DNA of 64,000 nt from Pseudoruegeria sp. HB172150 (GTDB taxonomy: Bacteria > Pseudomonadota > Alphaproteobacteria > Rhodobacterales > Rhodobacteraceae), in the NCBI RefSeq assembly GCF_013184805.1, contig NZ_JAATNG010000007.1:124001-188000 (forward strand), given 5' to 3'. Below the pieces are notes generated by a model. It did no database searches and was not told where the DNA came from. It saw only the letters and a program-made list of their open reading frames with translations. The translations under genes and the position numbers were made by a program. Position 1 is the first letter of the stretch, and each line of letters begins with the position of its first letter. Of the stretch, positions 59,255-64,000 are shown in pieces.

Positions 59255-60457
59255 ATGCGTTTTGTGAAAATCGCCGCGCTGTCGGCACTTGGCCTTGTCG
59301 CCGGTCCGCTCGCCGCCGAGGAAACCCGCAAACTCTACGTTGAATGCGGAGGCAGCTTTCCCGAATTCGTCGCCCGCATGAAGGCCCAGGCAGAGGCGAT
59401 GACCTACCCGCCGCAGATCACGCAGCCGTTCTTTGCCGCCGCCGACTATTCGCAGCGCACCATCGATGCTGACCGCCGACAGGGCATCTTCAAGACCGAT
59501 TTCATCAGCTTCTCGCGCAAGCTGATCGCGCAGTACCGCCTCGATATGGGGCGGCAGAAAGCGCAGCAGCACGACGCAATCTTTTCACGGATCGAAAGCG
59601 AACTCGGCGTGCCGCGCGGCATTCTCCTGTCCTTCTGGGCCTTCGAGACCGATTTCGGCGCCTTCACCGGCGACTTCAACACGCTCGACACCCTGATGAC
59701 CCTGTCGCATGACTGCCGGCGCCCCGACCTGTTCCAGCCGCAGGTCTTCGCCGCGCTGGAACTCTACGCCCGCGGCGACTTTCCGCTGGACACCCAGGGC
59801 GCTTGGGCCGGCGAGGTCGGGCAGGTGCAGATGCTTCCAATGGACATCATGCAGCGTGGCTATGACGGCGACGGCGACGGTCATGTCGACCTCGATCATT
59901 CGGTCGCCGACGCGCTGTTCTCGGGCGCCAACATGCTGCGCAGCTTTGGCTGGCGCCCGAACGAACCCTGGATGCAGGAAGTGGTGCTACCCGCCGACTT
60001 GCCGTGGGAAGCATCCGGCGTGCAGCCGGAAGACTACCGCCCGGTCGACGAATGGGCCGCCTGGGGTGTCACTCCGCGTTCCGGCGGCTGGCAGGGTCCG
60101 AACCTCGATGCCGCGCTCATGCTGCCAATGGGCCGCAAGGGGCCCGCCTTCCTGATTTATCCGAACTACCAGTCGCTGTTTCAGTGGAACCAGAGTTTCG
60201 TCTACGTCGCGACCGCCGCCTATTTCGCCACCCGGCTTGAGGGCGCCCCGGTCTATGATCCCGGCAACCCGGATCCGCTGCTTTCGGACGGTGAAATGAA
60301 GGCGTTGCAGCAGAAACTCTCAGATCTCGGCCATGATGTCGGCAAGATCGACGGAATCCTCGGTTCCGGTACCCGCGCGGCGGTTCAAGCCGAACAACTA
60401 CGGCTCGGATTGCCTGCCGATGCCTGGCCAACGCGGGAGCTGCTGAACCGGCTCTGA
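59255..60457 (+). CDS. Lytic murein transglycosylase (MltB-like) with peptidoglycan-binding domain
   Basis: Exported 400-residue enzyme that cleaves peptidoglycan. The signal peptide is cleaved near PLAA. The catalytic Glu is in SFWAFETDFGAFTGDFNTLD, followed by GAWAGEVGQVQMLPMDIM and an EF-like DGDGDGHVDLDHS loop that may bind Ca2+. A PG_binding_1 domain ends the protein (MKALQQKLSDLGHDVGKIDG). Family SLT-2/MltB. The ATG at 59255 has AGAGG 5 nt upstream. It follows cbiB but is likely a separate unit. Confidence 0.92.
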   Translation: MRFVKIAALSALGLVAGPLAAEETRKLYVECGGSFPEFVARMKAQAEAMTYPPQITQPFFAAADYSQRTIDADRRQGIFKTDFISFSRKLIAQYRLDMGRQKAQQHDAIFSRIESELGVPRGILLSFWAFETDFGAFTGDFNTLDTLMTLSHDCRRPDLFQPQVFAALELYARGDFPLDTQGAWAGEVGQVQMLPMDIMQRGYDGDGDGHVDLDHSVADALFSGANMLRSFGWRPNEPWMQEVVLPADLPWEASGVQPEDYRPVDEWAAWGVTPRSGGWQGPNLDAALMLPMGRKGPAFLIYPNYQSLFQWNQSFVYVATAAYFATRLEGAPVYDPGNPDPLLSDGEMKALQQKLSDLGHDVGKIDGILGSGTRAAVQAEQLRLGLPADAWPTRELLNRL

Positions 60458-60574
60458 TGAACTAAACGTGTCACCGACATGTTAACCTTGAGGAAAATTA
60501 AAGTTTTACATACGAGCAAAGTAGAGCTATCTCCACAGGAAGAAGGTTTCTGAAACCTCTTTCTCCAGAATGCC

Positions 60575-60604
60575 AAACCCGCGGCGCCCATGGCCCGCGG
60601 GTTT
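60575..60604. terminator. Strong bidirectional terminator
   Basis: A perfect 10-bp inverted repeat AAACCCGCGG / CCGCGGGTTT with a 10-nt loop, then CTGTTTTC on the plus side. It lies between the converging transglycosylase and DUF899 genes. A second small inverted repeat (GGTTTC / GAAACC) lies just upstream at about 60545-60557. Confidence 0.7.
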
Positions 60605-60612
60605 CTGTTTTC

Positions 60613-61308
60613 TTATCCGATTTCCGCGAGCGACGGATACCAGTCCGGCCGACGTCCCTGCGGGGTCATGTCAAGGTAATGCCACAACGGATCGACCTCC
60701 GGCGCGCTTCGGGGATCCTGGCCCGGGTCCGCTTCGGTCATCTCGCCGGACCAAAAATGGCGCACTGTCTCGCCGTCCATACGGAACACGTTCAGCCCCG
60801 GAACATCGGCATCCTCAGGATGCACCCAGTCCCGCGTGTAGTCGCCGGTCAGGTCGGAAAAGACCGGCAGCTGCAACATGCCCAGGTCCGTCTTCGCTGC
60901 AACCAGCCTGTCGATCGGCGAGCGCGCCACGAAGGCAATGGCAACGTTCTGCCGGATCGACCCGATCCGCGGCGCTGACGCGGCCATCAGCGAACTGCAC
61001 ATCGGGCAGGGTCGTTCCCGCTGCGGGCCGAACATGTAGCTGTAGACGATCAGCGTGTCGTAAGACCCGAACATGTCGGCCAGCGTTGTCGGCCCATGCT
61101 CGCCCTCGAACTCATAGGTTTTGACTTCCGCCCCCGGCGGCAAAGACCGGCGCTGTGCCGCCACAGCTTCAGTCACACGACGCAATTCGTACTCCTTCAC
61201 TAGCAGCGCCTGCCGGGCCTTTCGGTACTCTTTCGACTCCCCCGGATGCCGGATCGGATTGCGCGCCGCCAGCGCTTCCGCGGGTTCGAGTTTGGGGTGT
61301 TCGTTCAT
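60613..61308 (-). CDS. DUF899 thioredoxin-like protein
   Basis: A 231-residue cytosolic protein of the DUF899 family, which has a thioredoxin-like fold. LLVKEYELRRVTEAVAAQRRSLPPG is the helical start (residues 34-58), then a thioredoxin core with PCPMCSSLMAAS (a CxxC motif) and MLQLPVFSDLTGDYTRDW. No proven activity. The ATG is 7 nt after GGAGG. Its promoter overlaps an 18-bp perfect palindrome, so it is probably tightly regulated by a repressor encoded elsewhere. Confidence 0.88.
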   Translation of the reverse strand: MNEHPKLEPAEALAARNPIRHPGESKEYRKARQALLVKEYELRRVTEAVAAQRRSLPPGAEVKTYEFEGEHGPTTLADMFGSYDTLIVYSYMFGPQRERPCPMCSSLMAASAPRIGSIRQNVAIAFVARSPIDRLVAAKTDLGMLQLPVFSDLTGDYTRDWVHPEDADVPGLNVFRMDGETVRHFWSGEMTEADPGQDPRSAPEVDPLWHYLDMTPQGRRPDWYPSLAEIG

Positions 61309-61332
61309 TAGGTCTCCTCCCGGATCTGCCTT

Positions 61333-61365
61333 TAAGTTGATATCAACTTAGATATGCGTTGTCGA
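61333..61365 (-). promoter_or_regulatory. Promoter with 18-bp palindromic operator for the DUF899 gene
   Basis: On the minus strand, TCGACA (-35) and TATCAA (-10) are 17 bp apart, matching 5 of 6 and 4 of 6 consensus bases. The palindrome TAAGTTGATATCAACTTA (61333-61350) covers the -10. It resembles operators of ArsR- or MarR-type repressors. No such regulator adjoins it. The rest of the 260-bp gap up to smc holds only a CCGCGA-AGGA-TCGCGG hairpin (61507-61522) near the smc 3' end. Confidence 0.6.
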
Positions 61366-61568
61366 CGCGTTCGTGTGATCGACCTTCGGACTGGCAAGAC
61401 AACGCTATTAACCAAAGAATCCCGGACCCCGTTTTCCTGCAGTGAGGTTTTGTGGTACAACTTGGTAATGCGAAATGGTGTTCTTAAGAGACATCACTTC
61501 CGTTCACCGCGAAGGATCGCGGCAACCGAATGATCTGCATATTAGGTTAAAGAGGCGTTCGCAGCGGC

Positions 61569-64000
61569 TCAGGCCACCATCTGCTCAGCCTTTTTGAGGT
61601 CGACGGAAACCAGTTGGCTGACACCCTGCTCCTGCATTGTCACCCCGAACAGTCTGTCCATCCGCGCCATCGTCACTGCGTGGTGCGTGATCACGAGGAA
61701 CCGGGTCGAAGTCCGCCGGGTCATCTCGTCCATCATGTCGCAGAAGCGGGTTACGTTCGCATCGTCCAAGGGCGCATCGACCTCGTCCAGCACACAGATC
61801 GGCGCCGGGTTAGCCAGGAACACGCCGAAGATCAGCGCGAGCGCAGTCAGCGTCTGCTCACCGCCCGACAGCAGCGACAGAGTCGACAGCTTCTTGCCGG
61901 GCGGCTGGCACATGATCTCCAGCCCGGCTTCCAGCGGATCGTCCGACTCGACCAGCACAAGGTTCGCCTCACCGCCACCGAAGAGATGCGTGAACAGCAT
62001 CCCGAAATTGCTGTTCACCTGCTCGAAGGCGGTCAGCAGGCGTTCCCGCCCTTCCTTGTTCAGGCTGGCGATACCAGTCCGCAGCTTGGCGATAGCGGCC
62101 TCGAGGTCCGCCTTCTCGGTCACCAGCGTGTCGTGCTCCTCCTGCACTTCCTTCGCATCCTCCTCGGCACGCAGGTTCACCGCGCCCAGCGCATCGCGCT
62201 GGCGCTTCAGGCGGTTCACCTCGTGCTCGATGGTCTCGGCAGAAGGCATCCGGTCCGCCTCAGCGCCCAGTTGCGCGAGCAGCGCCGATGGGCTCAGTTC
62301 CAGCGCTTCCTCGATCCGGTCCGCGGCAGTTTCGACCCCTTCGCGCGCGGCCTCGGCACGGGCCTCGGCGGCGGCACGCGCCTCGCGCGCATTCCCAGCC
62401 TCTCGCTCCGCCTCACGTTCGGCAGTCAATGCCTCGCGCGTTGCCGTCTCCCCTGCCGCCAGCGCATCGGCGGCCGCGTTTCGCCGCGCCTCCGCCTCGG
62501 ATATCGCGTCGGACAGCTTCGCCCGCTCACCCGCCAGTTTTTCCGGCACCGCAGATGCCGTCTTAAGCTCCGCCTCCGACGACGTCTTGCGCTCCACCAG
62601 TTCCGCGATCCGCGTATCCGCCGTCTCCAGCCGCTTCTGCCAGCCGGCGATATCCTTCGCCACCGTCCGCAGCCTCGACTCCCGCGCCTCGCCTGCACGC
62701 TTCAGTTCGTCATGCGAGGCGCGCTTGGCCATCATGGTCATCCGCGCCGCCTCGACCGTCATCTTGACGTCCTCAACCTGCGCACGGGCCGCGTCGAGGT
62801 CACCCAGATCAGCCATCCCCTTCTCGGCATCCTTCAGCGCCAGCCGAGCGCGGCCGGCCTCTTCCTCGTGCCGGGTCACGGCGAGCTGCGCCGATTCCAG
62901 CTTGCCTTCGGCGATGTTGCGATCGGCCTCGGCCCGCGACAGCGCGCGGTTCGCGTCCGCCACCTGTCCGTCCGCAGCGCGCCGCGCCTCGCGGGCGGCC
63001 CGGTCCGCTTCGGTCAGTTCCTTCAGCCGCTCCTTCAGCATCTCATGCGCACGGCTCGCGCCATCGGCGCGCGCATTGGCCGCCTCAAGAGACTGCTTCA
63101 ACTCTTCCAGCCGGTTCAGCTGCTGCAAACGGAGCGCGGCAGCTGACGGCGCATCCTCCGCCCCGGCACGGAAACCGTCCCAGCGCCAGAGGTCGCCCTC
63201 TGTGCTGACCAGACGCTGGCCCGGCTTCAGTTCGGCCTGCAGGCGCGGTCCATCGGCCGGGTCGACCACGCCAACCTGCCCGACCCGGCGTGCCAAAACG
63301 GCCGGCACCGTCACAAAATTCGACAGGGCCTTCACGCCCGTCGGCAACTCCTGCGGCTGCGAGTATCCCGGTAGCAGCGCCCAGCCCGACGTCCCCTCGG
63401 CGCCGATCTCGGGCGCGCGCAGGTCGTCGGCCAGCGCCGCGCCGATGGCCTTCTCGTATCCGGGGTTCACCCGCAGCGCGTCCATCACCCCGCCTTCGGA
63501 GGTGTCGCGCTGCACCAGCTTGGCCAGCGCCCCCGCCTCGGCGCGCAGAGCGCTGGCCTCGCCCTCGGCTTCCGACCGGCTGGCGCGGGCATCCGCCTCG
63601 CGCGACTGCGCGTCGGCACGCGCCTCGTCGGCCTCGGTCAGCGCGGTTTCCGCCGCCTCCGCCGCCTGCGTCGCCGCCTCCAGCGCTGCCCGCGCCGCGG
63701 TGAAACTCTCGTCCGACCCGTCCAGCGCCGCCTTCGCGGCACCCACCGCATCGCGCGCCTTGCCGGCCTCGCTTTCGCTGCGCTCCAGCGTCTTGCGGGT
63801 GTCGTCCAGCAGCCGACGTGCCGACTGGTGCCGCGCGGCCAAGCGGGCGGTGTCCTCGGTCAACTGACCCAGCGCATCCTCGCGCTCCTGCAGGACCTTG
63901 GACGCCTCATGCGCGGCATCCGACGCTTCGGCAAGCGCCGATTCATGCCCCTCACCGGTGGCTGTCAGTTCCGCCTCTTCCTCCTGCAGCAGGGCAATCG
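61569..64000 (-). CDS. smc: Chromosome segregation ATPase SMC (5' end missing)
   Basis: C-terminal part of SMC, about 810 codons; the frame stays open to the right edge of the window, so the N-terminal ATPase half and start lie beyond it. In coding order there is a coiled coil, then the hinge (GGVMDALRVNPGYEKAIGAA to RWDGFRAGAED, about residues 165-280 of the visible part), a long second coiled coil rich in Ala, Glu and Arg, and the C-terminal ATPase head with signature LSLLSGGEQTLTALALIFGV and Walker B ICVLDEVDAPLDD. SMC with ScpAB organises and separates chromosomes. Confidence 0.96.
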   Translation of the reverse strand, partial: IALLQEEEAELTATGEGHESALAEASDAAHEASKVLQEREDALGQLTEDTARLAARHQSARRLLDDTRKTLERSESEAGKARDAVGAAKAALDGSDESFTAARAALEAATQAAEAAETALTEADEARADAQSREADARASRSEAEGEASALRAEAGALAKLVQRDTSEGGVMDALRVNPGYEKAIGAALADDLRAPEIGAEGTSGWALLPGYSQPQELPTGVKALSNFVTVPAVLARRVGQVGVVDPADGPRLQAELKPGQRLVSTEGDLWRWDGFRAGAEDAPSAAALRLQQLNRLEELKQSLEAANARADGASRAHEMLKERLKELTEADRAAREARRAADGQVADANRALSRAEADRNIAEGKLESAQLAVTRHEEEAGRARLALKDAEKGMADLGDLDAARAQVEDVKMTVEAARMTMMAKRASHDELKRAGEARESRLRTVAKDIAGWQKRLETADTRIAELVERKTSSEAELKTASAVPEKLAGERAKLSDAISEAEARRNAAADALAAGETATREALTAEREAEREAGNAREARAAAEARAEAAREGVETAADRIEEALELSPSALLAQLGAEADRMPSAETIEHEVNRLKRQRDALGAVNLRAEEDAKEVQEEHDTLVTEKADLEAAIAKLRTGIASLNKEGRERLLTAFEQVNSNFGMLFTHLFGGGEANLVLVESDDPLEAGLEIMCQPPGKKLSTLSLLSGGEQTLTALALIFGVFLANPAPICVLDEVDAPLDDANVTRFCDMMDEMTRRTSTRFLVITHHAVTMARMDRLFGVTMQEQGVSQLVSVDLKKAEQMVA

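Noticed and set aside
60458-60574. CtrA-type site (TTAACC...TTAA) after the MltB-like gene
   Set aside because: Half-site spacing is 12 bp instead of the expected 7, and no gene starts there.
63840-63863. A TTG start for smc at 63863
   Set aside because: The frame stays open and coiled-coil-like to the window edge, so the protein simply continues beyond it.
61594-63867. Long Ser/Ala/Arg-rich frame antisense to smc
   Set aside because: It is the mirror of the Ala/Glu/Arg coiled coil of SMC, with low complexity and no start signal.

Overview
The window is about 64 kb of high-GC, densely packed chromosomal DNA. Gene content and order point to an alphaproteobacterium of the Rhodobacteraceae (Roseobacter/Rhodobacter group): ftsK followed by lolA, hspQ, tandem peptide deformylase genes near fmt, a CbiG-CobJ fusion in a long cobalamin operon with a His-tailed CbiX, and a bifunctional Rel/Spo enzyme beside rpoZ, DUF2062 and pdxJ. 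This assignment comes from recognising families, not from a search. No rRNA, tRNA, CRISPR array, transposase, integrase or phage gene was seen. ftsK is cut by the left edge and smc by the right edge.

Layout. 1-13.8 kb: division and envelope genes (ftsK, lolA, a lytic transglycosylase lipoprotein), hspQ, a rhodanese and gamma-glutamyltransferase pair, an anti-sigma/STAS pair, free methionine-(R)-sulfoxide reductase, an RluA-type pseudouridine synthase, a LacI regulator, a GGDEF protein overlapping a methanogen-output-domain protein, and a three-gene lipid glycosylation unit (GT2, LABN, GT39). 13.3-16.6 kb: an Rrf2 regulator, an SDR and a hybrid histidine kinase. 16.6-20.8 kb: a hydantoinase/oxoprolinase pair with a DUF1801 gene between its subunits. 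20.9-23.0 kb: a PCuAC-like copper protein divergent from a polytopic membrane protein. 23.1-34.2 kb: a complete branched-chain-type ABC importer followed directly by a molybdenum hydroxylase, a 6-hydroxynicotinate-reductase-like protein and a UPF0280 (ApbE-superfamily) protein. 34.2-42.6 kb: conserved housekeeping genes (pdxJ, DUF2062, rsh, rpoZ, folK, NYN, ispH, LysE, methyltransferase, rnhA). 42.6-45.9 kb: fmt and three peptide deformylase paralogues, split by an ArsR/DUF6428 divergent pair. 46-59.2 kb: a MalY-type lyase and the cobalamin locus in two arms. 59.3-64 kb: a lytic transglycosylase, DUF899 and smc.

How the genes work together. The 23.1-34.2 kb block reads as an import-and-oxidise/reduce pathway for an unidentified N-heterocycle. 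A Tat-exported binding protein and LivHMGF-like importer bring the compound in, a FAD/2Fe-2S/Moco hydroxylase adds oxygen, and an Fe-S reductase related by name to 6-hydroxynicotinate reductase could saturate the ring. The neighbouring hydantoinase-type ATP-dependent enzyme could open a lactam. The UPF0280 gene is proposed here to be a flavin transferase for the reductase. This is the most novel system I can argue for. The cobalamin locus supplies corrin-ring methylation, rearrangement and aminopropanol-arm steps. Other required steps (CobA, CobK, CobN/S/T, CobB, CobQ, CobU/S/P) must be elsewhere.

Most operons use 4-bp ATGA or GTGA overlaps, so translational coupling is common here. Several genes have GTG or TTG starts, chosen by their Shine-Dalgarno sequence.
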